DNA from: Mycolicibacterium rhodesiae NBB3
GTDB taxonomy: Bacteria; Actinomycetota; Actinomycetes; Mycobacteriales; Mycobacteriaceae
Reading direction: 5' to 3'
Assembly: GCF_000230895.2 (NCBI RefSeq)
Contig: NC_016604.1
Coordinates: 5,332,001-5,396,000, forward strand
Length of the DNA stretch: 64,000 bases
Shown here: positions 24,286 through 35,754 of the stretch, piece by piece
Layout: each line of letters opens with the position of its first letter
How positions within the stretch are numbered: the stretch's first letter is position 1
Made by a program: the position numbers and the translations under genes
Notes under the pieces: model-generated
What the model was told of the DNA's origin: nothing
The model's database searches: none
The model's input: the letters and a program-made list of their open reading frames with translations, nothing else

Positions 24286-25557
24286 CTAACCCGCGACGGA
24301 ACGCGTGATCTTCTTGTACGCCGCACCCAGCGCGGGCATCGTCTGGTAGCCGCGCTTGCGGGCGCGGGCGGCATCGCGGCGAATCAACGTTTGCAGCCCG
24401 GCGAAGGTCGCTTGATCCAACACCATCCGCGTCAGCAAGCGGTTGTGTACGAACCCGAACGCCATCCCCGATTCGGGATCGGCCCAGCCCACCGACCCGG
24501 CCAGGCCCGCATGTCCGAAGCCCGGCATCACGCCGGGGATCGGCACCGAGTGGTAGCCGAGGTGGAAAGACAGCGGCACGAAGATGTTTCGGTCCGGTGC
24601 GAAGCTCCGCTCGCCGGTCAGGCCTTCCACCCGCTCAGGTGAGAGGAACTGCGTGCCGTCGACGCGGCCACCGTTGGCGATCGCACCATACATCCTGGCC
24701 AGTGCGCGCGCGGTGGTCACGCCGTTGGCGGCCGGGATCTCGGCGTCCAGGAACGGAGTCTCGCCCTGCACGACGGACTTCATGCCGGGGAAGTACATCG
24801 ATCCGAACCCGCCGGACCCGGCAAGGGCGGCCAACCGCGGCGCGATGAAGTTGAAGATCGGATTGGCCAACGTGCCCTGGGGGGCGAGGATCTGTGCGGC
24901 TTCCGTCGGCGCGCCGACCGGTGGCCGACCCAGGTGCAGTCCATCGGTGTCGAGTGGTTCGGCCAGCTCCTCACGAATGAGGTCGCGCATCCCCTTGCCC
25001 GTGATGGCGCGGCCCAGCCCCGACATCAGCCAGCCGTAGGTCAGTGCGTGATAGGCCTGGCGGCCGTATAGCAGGCGGTTGACCGGCGCCGCGGCGATCC
25101 GCTGCTCCATCGTGAGGTGGTCGAGCAGTTCGGCCTTGCTGACGCCGTTGAGCTGGGACAGCCCGGCGCGGTGCCGCATGACCTCGCGCACCGTGATGTC
25201 GGCCTTGCCATTCGCGCCGAACTCGGGCCAGTACTCGCTGACCGGGGTGTCGTAGTCGACCAGACCGCGGTCGGCCAGCCGGTGGATGACCGTCGACGCC
25301 AGACCCTTGGTGACCGAGAAGACCATCGCGCCCGTGTCGGCAGTCCAGAACTGCGTGCCGCGACGGTCGGTGTAGCCGGTCCAGACGTCGACGACAGGTT
25401 CGCCGTGCAGATAGACGGACAGGGCGCCACCACCGAAGCGGCGTCCCGGGAACAACTTCGAGAAGGCCTGCAGGGTGCAGGCAAAGTTGGAGTCCGCCGC
25501 GCCTTGTATCCCGTGTGGAAGCGCTGCGCTGCGCTCCGCGGATTTGACACCCGTCAC
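24286..25557 (-). CDS. Serine hydrolase / beta-lactamase-family esterase (LipL-like)
   Basis: A 423-residue class C beta-lactamase-fold protein. The nucleophile motif SxxK is SVTK (Ser81-Lys84) within MVFSVTKGLASTVIHRLAD; YGRQAYHALTYGWLMSGLG (about 165-183) supplies the second motif region, and HAGLAGSVGWADPESGMAFGFVHN (about 354-377) the third. It matches in place and pattern M. tuberculosis lipL (Rv1497), an esterase/lipase family member. No signal peptide is seen, so probably cytosolic or wall associated by other means. Start GTG 25557. Confidence 0.88.
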   Translation of the reverse strand: MTGVKSAERSAALPHGIQGAADSNFACTLQAFSKLFPGRRFGGGALSVYLHGEPVVDVWTGYTDRRGTQFWTADTGAMVFSVTKGLASTVIHRLADRGLVDYDTPVSEYWPEFGANGKADITVREVMRHRAGLSQLNGVSKAELLDHLTMEQRIAAAPVNRLLYGRQAYHALTYGWLMSGLGRAITGKGMRDLIREELAEPLDTDGLHLGRPPVGAPTEAAQILAPQGTLANPIFNFIAPRLAALAGSGGFGSMYFPGMKSVVQGETPFLDAEIPAANGVTTARALARMYGAIANGGRVDGTQFLSPERVEGLTGERSFAPDRNIFVPLSFHLGYHSVPIPGVMPGFGHAGLAGSVGWADPESGMAFGFVHNRLLTRMVLDQATFAGLQTLIRRDAARARKRGYQTMPALGAAYKKITRSVAG

Positions 25558-25616
25558 AATTCTCTGAATTTACCTGCAGCCCCGGCAAATAAACCGGGCG
25601 TTACCGAAAAGTTAGG

Positions 25617-26597
25617 TTACTTCAGGTCAGACGCGTTCAAGAGCTCCTGCGCAGCAAGCGCAGGCGTCAGCTCGCCGTTGCGAACCTTGCGCTCGACCTC
25701 GGCCTGAATGTTCTTAACCGCGGGGTGCGACAGCACACGGTCCAGCACCGCATCGCGGACCATCGACCAGGTCCAGTCGACCTGCTGCGTACGCCGCCGG
25801 GCCTCGAACTCGCCGGCATCGGTGAGTACCTGACGGTGTTTGAGCACTGTCTCCCATAGCTCGACAAGACCGTCGCCGCTGAGCGCGCTCATAGTGAGAA
25901 CCGGTGGGCGCCACAAGGTTTCACGCGGATAGATCAACCGGATCGCACCGGTCAGTTCACGGGCCGCCGCCTTGGCCTCAACCGCGTGCTCGCCGTCGGC
26001 CTTGTTCACCACCACGATGTCGGCGAGTTCCAGCACACCCTTCTTGATTCCCTGCAGTTGGTCGCCGGTGCGCGCCAGCGTCAGGAACACGAACGTGTCG
26101 ACCATGTTGGCAACGGCGACCTCGGACTGCCCGACGCCGACCGTCTCGACCAGGATCACGTCGAATCCAGCCGCTTCCAGCAACACGATCGTCTCGCGGG
26201 TCGCCCTGGCGACCCCGCCGAGAGTGCCCGAGGTCGGCGACGGCCGGATGTAGGCGTCGGGGTGCACCGCAAGTTTCGCCATCCGCGTCTTGTCGCCGAG
26301 GATCGATCCGCCGGTGCGCGTCGAGGACGGATCCACCGCCAACACTGCGACGCGGTGCCCCTGGGCGATCAGGTACATGCCGAGCGCCTCGATAGTCGTC
26401 GATTTGCCGACCCCCGGTACCCCGGTGATACCGACATGCATCGCACTACCCGAATCGGGCATCAGCTCGAGCAGCAGTTGCTGCGCCTGTTCACGATGAT
26501 CGGCACGGGTGGACTCGACGAGCGTGATGGCCTTGGGCAGCGCCGCCCGATCGCCGCTGCGAACGGCTTCGGCGAGTTCGGAGACCGGAAGGTTCAT
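25617..26597 (-). CDS. meaB: Methylmalonyl-CoA mutase-associated GTPase
   Basis: A 326-residue G3E-type GTPase (formerly ArgK) that gates cobalamin delivery to, and protects, methylmalonyl-CoA mutase. Walker A is GVPGVGKST (residues 59-67); VLAVDPSS (Walker B region, about 94-101), ETVGVGQSE (G3) and VNKADG (G4, about 197-202) follow. The C-terminal dimerisation helices end with LTPALAAQELL. The ATG at 26597 directly abuts the mutB stop with no gap, so it is co-translated with its partner. Confidence 0.95.
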   Translation of the reverse strand: MNLPVSELAEAVRSGDRAALPKAITLVESTRADHREQAQQLLLELMPDSGSAMHVGITGVPGVGKSTTIEALGMYLIAQGHRVAVLAVDPSSTRTGGSILGDKTRMAKLAVHPDAYIRPSPTSGTLGGVARATRETIVLLEAAGFDVILVETVGVGQSEVAVANMVDTFVFLTLARTGDQLQGIKKGVLELADIVVVNKADGEHAVEAKAAARELTGAIRLIYPRETLWRPPVLTMSALSGDGLVELWETVLKHRQVLTDAGEFEARRRTQQVDWTWSMVRDAVLDRVLSHPAVKNIQAEVERKVRNGELTPALAAQELLNASDLK

Positions 26598-28882
<2,285 letters not shown>

Positions 28883-28886
<4 letters not shown>

Positions 28887-30784
28887 GCCCCCAATCGGGT
28901 GAGTAGCGCCGACAGCGCGGCGATCGCGTCAATCTTGGCGGTCAGGTATTCGTCAGGCTTGTTGGCGGCATCGGCGACGGCCTTCTCGGGGCCGGCAAGG
29001 TAGATGTGCGAAACACCCGCCGCGCGGGCGGCTTCCACCGCACCCGACGCTTCCTCGGCGTAGCGGGCATCGGTACCGCAGATCACCGCGGCGACGGCTC
29101 CCCCGGCGTCCGAAACCGCTTGTGCGACACCCGCGGCGTCCAACGGACCGGGGTTTAGGGCCTCGACGCCGCCGGACGCCAGCAGGTTGGCGGCGAACGT
29201 CGTGCGAATGTTGTGTTCGGCGAGCGGCCCGAGCGGCAATAGCAGTGCGGTGGGCCTGGATCCGTGTTCGGCCAGATAGGCATCGGAGCGGTCCCGCAGC
29301 GCTTCGAACGCCGACGCGTAGCGCTGCACGCCGGGATCCGGGTCGCAGTGCACCGCCGGCAGCGGCTGGATCGCCGGCACCGCCGGCAGCGGCTGGATCG
29401 CCGGCAGCGGCATTTCCGCGAGATTCGGATATTCGCTGACACCGGTGATGGCGGTGCGCCGATGCGCGATGTCCTCGCTGCGCTGCCGGCTGACCTGCGC
29501 GATCTGCTCGGCGAGAAAGTCACGTGCGGCTGCGAAACCGCCGCGGGATTCGATGTCACGGAACTGCGTCCACGCCTGCACGGCCAATTCCCGGGTCAGG
29601 TCTTCGATGAACCACGAACCGCCGCCGGGGTCGAGCACGCGACCGATGTGCGATTCCTCCAACAGCAGAAGTTGGGTGTTGCGCGCCATGCGTCGCGCGA
29701 AACTGGCTGCGGTGCCCGGCCATCCCCCGGGGATCGCGCTGTCGAACGCGTGGACCGCGACGGTGTCGGCTCCCCCGACACCCGCGGCGAAGGCGGCAAC
29801 CGTGGTCCGCAGCATGTTCACCCACGGATCACGCTGAGTCATCATCGGTTTGGATGTCACCGCGTGCACCGTTGCTGCGCCCGCGTCGGGCGCACCCACC
29901 ACTTCGGCCACCCTTGCCCACAGCTGTCGCCCCGCGCGCAGCTTCGCGATGGTCATGAACTGATCGTCGTCGGCGGCGAACCTGAAGCTGATCTGACGCA
30001 ACGCATCCCGTGCGGGCACTCCGCTGTCGACGAGGAGGCGCAAATAGCTGACACCCGCCGCGATCGCACCGGCCAGCTCCCATGATGCATTCGCGCCGAG
30101 GTCGTGGAACGCCGGACCGTCGACGGTGATGGCGCGTACGCCGCCGTCGTAGGCGATCGTCTTGGCAGCGGTGGCCAGCACCTCGTCGATCGACGGAGCG
30201 CCGCGGCCGCTGAGTGCCGCGGTCAGCGGGTCGGCGCCCAGGTCGACCGAAAGGCGTGCTCGCCGTTCGTCATCCAGGTCGGTCACCAGTGCCAGCACCG
30301 CATCGGCGGCGGCGGCGAAGTCGGTCCCCGCATCCAGAACCACGGGAACCAGTTCGAGGAAGACCCCCTCGAGCAGCCGGTCGAGTTCGCCGGCGTTCAC
30401 ACCGGCAGGACCGACATCGATGATCAGCGCGCTGGTGCCCTCGGTGAGCGCCGACAGCACCGCACCGTTTCCGTCGGTCACCGCGACCTGTCCCGGCGCC
30501 GGGAAGGATTCGGCGACCTTCCATCCGGATTTGACGTCGCGCAGTCCGTCCGAGCCGCGGATGAACGGCCAACTGCCGGGCAGCGGAGCCTCGGGCTGGG
30601 AGTCGAGGACGGTATACAGCGGCCGGATCGGAAAGCCTTCGTAGGTCGGCGAGTCCAGCAGTTGCTCAGGCGCCTCGCCCAGTTCGGCGGGATCCTTGCG
30701 GCTGCTTTTTGCCAGCACCCCGGCAACGGCGGCACGCCACTGCTCGCGGTCCGACTCCGATCCCACGGACGTATCTACCGGCAC
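28883..30784 (-). CDS. mutA: Methylmalonyl-CoA mutase small subunit
   Basis: A 633-residue paralogue of MutB that forms the heterodimer but does not catalyse. The barrel is recognisable (RPLYTVLDSQPEAPLPGSWPFIRG, about 56-79; TQRDPWVNMLRTTVAAFAAGVGGADTVAVHAFD). The C-terminal Rossmann domain keeps the fold (VICGTDARYAEEAS) but lacks the DxHxxG cobalamin motif, as expected for MutA. GTG 30784 has an AGGAG site about 7 nt upstream. The linker near residue 465 holds a 9-residue tandem repeat coded by a 27-nt duplication. Confidence 0.95.
29354..29406. repeat. 27-nt tandem repeat inside mutA linker
   Basis: Two identical 26-nt stretches (29354-29379 and 29381-29406), period 27 nt, encode two copies of PAIQPLPAV on the minus strand. 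The repeat keeps frame and lies between the barrel and the C-terminal domain, so it probably only lengthens a flexible linker. Confidence 0.85.
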
Positions 30785-30870
30785 CGGCTTCTCCTGTTGT
30801 CGAACGTGTGACCTCTGTGTCTAACACGACCGCTCACCAGGCTAAATGATCCCGGTCACGCTGCAGACCG

Positions 30871-30924
30871 GCGGGCAGCCAACTCACGCTCGCACCGGCC
30901 GGTGCCCGCGGGCAGCCAACTCAC
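30871..30924. repeat. 17-nt direct repeat in the mutA / TVP38 divergent region
   Basis: GCGGGCAGCCAACTCAC occurs exactly at 30871-30887 and 30908-30924 (37 nt apart) in the 162-nt gap between the divergent starts at 30784 and 30947. It may be a regulator-binding direct repeat or the remnant of a small duplication. The second copy ends 23 nt before the GTG of the plus-strand gene. Confidence 0.6.
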
Positions 30925-30946
30925 CGGCCACGTAGTCTTGGTAGGC

Positions 30947-31693
30947 GTGAATACCGTCGTCAGCACCCTGCGCACCGTGCGCTCCTCGGTGCTCGTGACG
31001 GCCGCTGCGCTCCCGCGGCGGCGAGTGTTCACGATCCTGGCGGCGGTTGTGATTCTCGTCGCAATCGCTCTGCTGGTGGACCTTCCGAACGCGGTACAGC
31101 TGCGCGACTGGGCGACGTCCGTCGGCCCCTGGTTCCCGTTGGCCTTTCTGGGCGCACACATCGTGGTGACGATCTTTCCGTTCCCGCGCACCGCCTTCAC
31201 CCTGGCCGCCGGACTGCTGTTCGGTCCGGCCCTCGGTGTCCCACTCGCAGTCGCAGCCGCCACCGTCAGCGCGGTCATCGCGCTGCTTCTGGTCCGCGCC
31301 GCCGGCTGGCAGCTCATCAAGCTGGTGCCGCATCCCCGGATCGAGTCGCTGGACACGCGGCTTCGCCAACGCGGCTGGCCCACCATCGTGTCGATGCGGC
31401 TGATTCCCGCCGTGCCGTTCTCGGTGCTGAACTACGCGGCGGGCGCGTCGGCGGTGCGGGTGCTCCCCTACACGTTCGCGACGCTGATCGGGTTGCTGCC
31501 CGGGACCTCAGCCGTGGTGATCCTCGGCGATGCGCTGACCGGCAACGTCAGCCCGCTGTTGGTGCTGATCTCGTTCTGCACCGCGTGCGTCGGTGTGGCC
31601 GGGCTGGTCTATGAGATCCGCACCCACCGCCGCCATCACCGCGAGCGCCTGGACCGCGCAGAACAGGTCGCCGAGCCGACGACCGCCAGCTGA
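30947..31693 (+). CDS. TVP38/TMEM64 (SNARE-associated/DedA-like) membrane protein
   Basis: A 248-residue membrane protein. GAHIVVTIFPFPRTAFTLAAGLLFGPALG (about 62-90) is the hallmark loop of the TVP38/SNARE-associated domain, with a second conserved segment MRLIPAVPFSVLNYAAGASAVRVLPY (about 148-173). Proteins of this superfamily are implicated in lipid scrambling or membrane homeostasis. M. tuberculosis Rv1491c sits at the same place beside mutA. Start taken as GTG 30947, giving a family-like length. Confidence 0.88.
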   Translation: MNTVVSTLRTVRSSVLVTAAALPRRRVFTILAAVVILVAIALLVDLPNAVQLRDWATSVGPWFPLAFLGAHIVVTIFPFPRTAFTLAAGLLFGPALGVPLAVAAATVSAVIALLLVRAAGWQLIKLVPHPRIESLDTRLRQRGWPTIVSMRLIPAVPFSVLNYAAGASAVRVLPYTFATLIGLLPGTSAVVILGDALTGNVSPLLVLISFCTACVGVAGLVYEIRTHRRHHRERLDRAEQVAEPTTAS

Positions 31694-31749
31694 AAAGCAT
31701 CGACCTGAGGACGAAAGACCCTTACCCGCTGCTTCCCGTCAAAAGATAA

Positions 31750-31766
31750 TGCAACCATTGGTTACA
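31750..31766. promoter_or_regulatory. Near-perfect dyad centred on AACCATTGGTT
   Basis: TGCAACCA-T-TGGTTACA has eight-base arms with one mismatch (centre 31758), 23 nt upstream of the ATG at 31789. Size and symmetry fit a TetR/MarR-type operator. No cognate regulator gene is adjacent. Confidence 0.4.
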
Positions 31767-31788
31767 TACAGTTCGGGAGGCGAGACAC

Positions 31789-33123
31789 ATGGATGAGTTG
31801 ACCGCCCTGGCGTCGGGATTTCTGAGTGCCGAAGACTCCGACCATCGAGTCAGTCTCGCGATTGGCAGCGTGGTGACCCTCGACGGGCCGATGCCGGATT
31901 TCGATTCCCTGTTGTCCAATCTCGGTGAGCGGATCAAGACTTGCCCCCGATTCGCTCACCGGTTGCGGTCACATGCTTTCGACCATGACGCCCCGGAGTG
32001 GGTCGACGACGTCGACTTCGACGTGGCTCGCCACGTCAAGCGGCTCTCGTTGCCTTCGCCTGGCGACGAGCACGAGTTGCATCGACTCGTCGCCGAAGTC
32101 ATGGCCTGGCGGATGGACCGCAGCCGGCCGCTATGGGAGATCTGGGTGATGGAGGGGCTGCGCGACGGCCGGTGGGCCATGCTCCTCAAAGTCCACAGCT
32201 GTATCGCTCACGCTGTGACAATCGCACACATCGTTGCCGGACTCTCCGATGAGGGAATCCACCTCGCGCCGGGCGGTCAACTCGATTCGGCGCGGCGAGG
32301 CGAGCAATGCGACGTGCGACCGTCGGCGTCCAGCCTGAATCCGATCACTTGGATGCGTGGGTTATGGCATGTGTCGAAGGACGTTTCGCGGCTCGCCAGC
32401 GCCGTGTTCGACCTCCTCCCGTCCTCTGCAACCACGCCCTTGAACGGACCGATGACCAACCTGCGTCGATACAGTGCCGCGCGAGTGTCGCTCGATGACG
32501 TTCACCAGGTTTGCCGAGTCTTCGACGTCACCGTCGCTGACGTCGCGTTGGCTGCGCTTACCGACAGTTATCGCGCGTACCTGATCCGTCATGGCCACCA
32601 GCCGTCGGCGGAATCGCTTCGCACGCTCATGCCGGACAACGCCTCGGCGATGCTGGCGCTGCTGCCGGTCGATGACGCCGACTCCGTCGGACAGCTGCGC
32701 GTGGTGCACTCCCGGCTGTCACGCGCCAGGCATGCGGGCCGCGAAATCGGATCGGCGGCCAACCACGTCCCGTTTCCGGTCGCCGCGTGGGCCATGCGGC
32801 TGTTGACTCGGTTGCCGCAGCACAGCGTGGCCGCCGTCGTCACCACTGCATCCGGACCGCGCGAGCCGCTGCACATCATGGGCCGGCGGGTAGCGGCGGT
32901 GACCCCGGTTCCGCCGATCGCGATGCAGCTACGCAGCGGCGTGGCGGTACTCAGCTATGCCGGGGATTTGTTCTTCGGCATCCTGGCCGATTATGCGGCG
33001 GTGCCCGATGCGGACGAACTCGCCCGCGGCATCGAGTCCGCAGTACGGCGGTTGGTGGCAAGAAGCAAGCGGCGCAATCCGACCCGCGACCGCAAGGGTC
33101 TGTCGCTGGTCGTCAGCGCCTGA
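31789..33123 (+). CDS. WS/DGAT-like acyltransferase with degenerate active site
   Basis: A 444-residue protein of the wax ester synthase/acyl-CoA:diacylglycerol acyltransferase family. The N-terminus (LDGPMPDFDSLLSNLGERIKTCPRFAHRL), the DRSRPLWEIWVMEGLRDGRWAMLLKVH segment and the C-terminal TTASGPREPLHIMGRRVAAVTPVPPI...GDLFFGILADYAAVPD region align with the family. But HHxxxDG reads HSCIAHA (136-142): the second His, the Asp and the Gly are all replaced. It is therefore probably not a normal acyltransferase; a binding or regulatory role is possible. GGGAGG lies upstream of the ATG. Confidence 0.8.
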   Translation: MDELTALASGFLSAEDSDHRVSLAIGSVVTLDGPMPDFDSLLSNLGERIKTCPRFAHRLRSHAFDHDAPEWVDDVDFDVARHVKRLSLPSPGDEHELHRLVAEVMAWRMDRSRPLWEIWVMEGLRDGRWAMLLKVHSCIAHAVTIAHIVAGLSDEGIHLAPGGQLDSARRGEQCDVRPSASSLNPITWMRGLWHVSKDVSRLASAVFDLLPSSATTPLNGPMTNLRRYSAARVSLDDVHQVCRVFDVTVADVALAALTDSYRAYLIRHGHQPSAESLRTLMPDNASAMLALLPVDDADSVGQLRVVHSRLSRARHAGREIGSAANHVPFPVAAWAMRLLTRLPQHSVAAVVTTASGPREPLHIMGRRVAAVTPVPPIAMQLRSGVAVLSYAGDLFFGILADYAAVPDADELARGIESAVRRLVARSKRRNPTRDRKGLSLVVSA

Positions 33124-33127
33124 ACAC

Positions 33128-34357
33128 CTACAGCGAGTGCGAGCCGCCGCCGCGCGGCGGCGGATAGTTCTGTGACTGCTGCGACAGCGGCGGGTACTGC
33201 ATAGGCGGCAGCGGATCATTCTCCGGTGAGGCGGGTAGCGCGCCGATACCCGGAGTCGTCGACCGCGCTTCGGCCTCTGCCTTGGCGACGGCCTGAGCTA
33301 TCGCCGGATCGGTCTGGGTGGTGAACCACTCGGCGACCTCATCCGAGTCGTCCTCCGGTTTCGGCAGATCCTCCTCGACCGGCGACGGCTGATACCGGAA
33401 CACACCGTCGTCGCCGGGGGCGCCGAGCATCTTCGTGAACCCCTGCAGCGCAGCGCCGAAGTCGCTGGGGACGAGCCACACCTTGTTGGCCTCCCCCTTG
33501 GCCATCTGCGGCAGCGTCTGCAGGTATTGGTACGCCAGCATCTCGGGTGTGGGGCGGCCGGCCTTGATCGCGGCGAATGTCTTCTCGATGGCCTTGGCCT
33601 GACCCTGCGCCTGCAGATACGACGCAGCTCGTTCACCCTGGGCACGCAGCATGCGGGACTGCCGGTCGGCCTCCGCGGCCAGGATCGCGGCCTGCTTGGC
33701 GCCTTCGGCCGAAAGGATCTGGGCCTGCTTCTGGCCTTCGGCCTGTTTGATGGACGCCTCGCGGTTGCCTTCCGCCATCAGGATCATGGCGCGCTTCTCG
33801 CGGTCGGCGCGCATCTGCTTTTCCATCGACTCCTGGATCGACGGCGGCGGATCGATGCTGCGCAATTCGACGCGCGCGACCCGCAGGCCCCACCGGCCCG
33901 TTGCCTCGTCGAGCACACCGCGCAGCTGCCCGTTGATCGAGTCGCGAGACGTCAGCGTCTGCTCCAGGGTCATGCCGCCGACCACGTTCCGCAGCGTGGT
34001 CGTGGTGAGCTGCTCGACGCCGACGATGTAGTTGCTGATCTGGTACACCGCGGCCTGCGGGTTGGTCACCTGGAAGTACACCACGGTGTCGATGTTGACC
34101 GTCAGGTTGTCCTCGGTGATCACCGGCTGCGGGGGGAACGACACGACCCGCTCACGCAGGTCGACGCGGGCACGGATCTTGTCGACGAACGGCAGGAGCA
34201 GCGTCAGCTGTCCCGACACGGTCTTGCTGTAGCGGCCAAGCCGCTCGATCACCGCGGCTTCCGCCTGCGGGATCAACGCGACGGACTTGGCCACGATGAT
34301 GGCGGCGAAGACCACCAGCACAGCCACCAGAATCAGACCGGCGACAGCACCATCCAT
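33128..34357 (-). CDS. SPFH/band-7 (stomatin-like) membrane protein
   Basis: A 409-residue protein: an N-terminal helix (VAGLILVAVLVVFAAIIVAKSVALI), then the SPFH domain (IERLGRYSKTVSGQLTLLLPFVDKIRARVDLRE, about 37-70; VYFQVTNPQAAVYQISNYIVGVEQL), a long Ala/Glu-rich coiled coil (about 200-260, ASIKQAEGQKQAQILSAEG), and a Pro/Gln-rich C-terminal tail. Such proteins organise membrane microdomains and associate with NfeD proteins; the nfeD-like gene lies 32 nt upstream in the same operon. Start ATG 34357 with AAGGAAC ribosome site. Homologue of Rv1488. Confidence 0.92.
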   Translation of the reverse strand: MDGAVAGLILVAVLVVFAAIIVAKSVALIPQAEAAVIERLGRYSKTVSGQLTLLLPFVDKIRARVDLRERVVSFPPQPVITEDNLTVNIDTVVYFQVTNPQAAVYQISNYIVGVEQLTTTTLRNVVGGMTLEQTLTSRDSINGQLRGVLDEATGRWGLRVARVELRSIDPPPSIQESMEKQMRADREKRAMILMAEGNREASIKQAEGQKQAQILSAEGAKQAAILAAEADRQSRMLRAQGERAASYLQAQGQAKAIEKTFAAIKAGRPTPEMLAYQYLQTLPQMAKGEANKVWLVPSDFGAALQGFTKMLGAPGDDGVFRYQPSPVEEDLPKPEDDSDEVAEWFTTQTDPAIAQAVAKAEAEARSTTPGIGALPASPENDPLPPMQYPPLSQQSQNYPPPRGGGSHSL

Positions 34358-34389
34358 GAAACGTTCCTTCCCTAGTTGTCCAGGTTGCT

Positions 34390-34821
34390 CTAGACGACTT
34401 TCTGCACGACCGCGGTCGCACCGTCGATCTGCACGACGGTCACGTGGTCGCCTGGTTCGAAGACATCGCTCTCGTTGAGCGGGCGCGCAGTCCAGACCTC
34501 GCCCTCGAGCTTCACCTGTCCCTCGTGGCGTCCTACCCGGTCGAGCACCAATGCGCTCTTGCCCTCCAGCGCCTTCGCGGGCTCGGGCAGACCCTTCCCC
34601 GACATGAAATGCCTGCGCAGAGCGGGACGAACCAGCACCAGCAGCAGTACCGACACCACGGCGAAAACCGCGCCGTGTACCCACAGGTCGTCGAAGATGA
34701 GGCTGGACCCGGCTGCTGCCAGGGCGCCGCCGCCGAGCATCAGCAGAAACAGATCACCCGTGAGCGCCTCGGCACCGGCGAGGGCCAGCGCGGCGATTAG
34801 CCAGATCAGCGCAGCAGGCAT
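34390..34821 (-). CDS. NfeD-like membrane protein
   Basis: A 143-residue protein with about three transmembrane helices in the first 70 residues and a C-terminal OB-fold beta domain (ALVLDRVGRHEGQVKLEGEVWTARPLNESDVFEPGDHVTVVQIDGATAVVQ, about 90-140). It is the short NfeD1b type without the protease domain, which partners with SPFH proteins; the SPFH gene follows directly. Corresponds to M. tuberculosis Rv1487. The pair likely acts in membrane quality control. Confidence 0.9.
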   Translation of the reverse strand: MPAALIWLIAALALAGAEALTGDLFLLMLGGGALAAAGSSLIFDDLWVHGAVFAVVSVLLLVLVRPALRRHFMSGKGLPEPAKALEGKSALVLDRVGRHEGQVKLEGEVWTARPLNESDVFEPGDHVTVVQIDGATAVVQKVV

Positions 34822-34880
34822 GCCGTCAGCCTAGCGCGTAGCCGACCCGATGAGCGGCTAACAACTACACTGCGGAAATC

Positions 34881-35741
34881 ATGTGGTGTCCGAGTGTGTC
34901 GTTGTCGGTCTGGGCGAACGCCTGGCTTGCAGGTGTGGCTGCGCCCGACGATGTGCTGGACGCGCTATCACAATGGGCGCCAAGGCATTCCGTGACGGCC
35001 TATGACTCGGTGGCGGCGGGGCGCACCGGCCTGCCCTGGCCGGACCTGACCGACGCAGGCGCGGTGTCGCTGCTTCAGACGCTGCGCTCCGGCGCGGGGC
35101 GGGGCAACTCGGGCCCGACGGTCGGCGTCGCTCTGCCGGTACCCGGCGACGTTCGCGGGCTCCCAGCGGGCACACAGTTTCAGCGCGACGCGGTGACCGT
35201 CGGCGAGGCGCTGATCGTCGCGGGCGATTCCGCCGAGGCCATCGGGCTGGTGCCCGACTACGAGTACCCCGATGTCGACGACACCGAGGGCGACCCCGAT
35301 GCCGCGCCCGACCCGTGCGGGCTGTCCTGGACGGTGTACTCGGTGCCCGGTGCGGCGCCAGCGGTGGGTCTCGACCTGGGTGAGGCCGAGTACACCATGC
35401 GTTCGGCGGTCCGCTCCGCCGCCGACGCACTGGGCGCCCTGCACGCAGAAGCCGCTGGCGGCGATATCGAGGATCCGCGAAGCCTGGTCGAACAGGTCGT
35501 GGAATCAGAACGCCAGCACAGCATTCCGGACCACGCCCCGACGCGGGCACTGCGCGTGCTGGAGAACGCCGCGTACATCGACGCGATCATCACCGTCAGC
35601 TCGGGACTGATCCCGATCGGGCTCAACAGTTCTGCCGACGTGCAGACGGCAAGCGAAGCACTGCGCCCGCTCAGCGGGGTCGTGCGGTCGGCCCGGCTGG
35701 CCGCCGTCAGCGCGATATTGCACTCCGCCTGGCAGCACTGA
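34881..35741 (+). CDS. Conserved mycobacterial hypothetical protein (Rv1486c-like)
   Basis: A 286-residue soluble protein with no recognised domain. It begins MWCPSVSLSVWANAWLAGVAAPDDVLDALSQW and contains an acidic DDTEGDPDAAPD loop near residue 135; the rest is Ala-rich with mixed helix/strand character. Gene position between the NfeD and ferrochelatase genes matches Rv1486c. No signal peptide or membrane helix is evident. Function unknown. Confidence 0.75.
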   Translation: MWCPSVSLSVWANAWLAGVAAPDDVLDALSQWAPRHSVTAYDSVAAGRTGLPWPDLTDAGAVSLLQTLRSGAGRGNSGPTVGVALPVPGDVRGLPAGTQFQRDAVTVGEALIVAGDSAEAIGLVPDYEYPDVDDTEGDPDAAPDPCGLSWTVYSVPGAAPAVGLDLGEAEYTMRSAVRSAADALGALHAEAAGGDIEDPRSLVEQVVESERQHSIPDHAPTRALRVLENAAYIDAIITVSSGLIPIGLNSSADVQTASEALRPLSGVVRSARLAAVSAILHSAWQH

Positions 35742-35754
35742 CGAACGGCCGAGG

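Noticed and set aside
30856..31386. A minus-strand frame opposite the TVP38 gene
   Set aside because: Arg/Ser/Thr-rich shadow of a clear membrane protein gene. No start signal.
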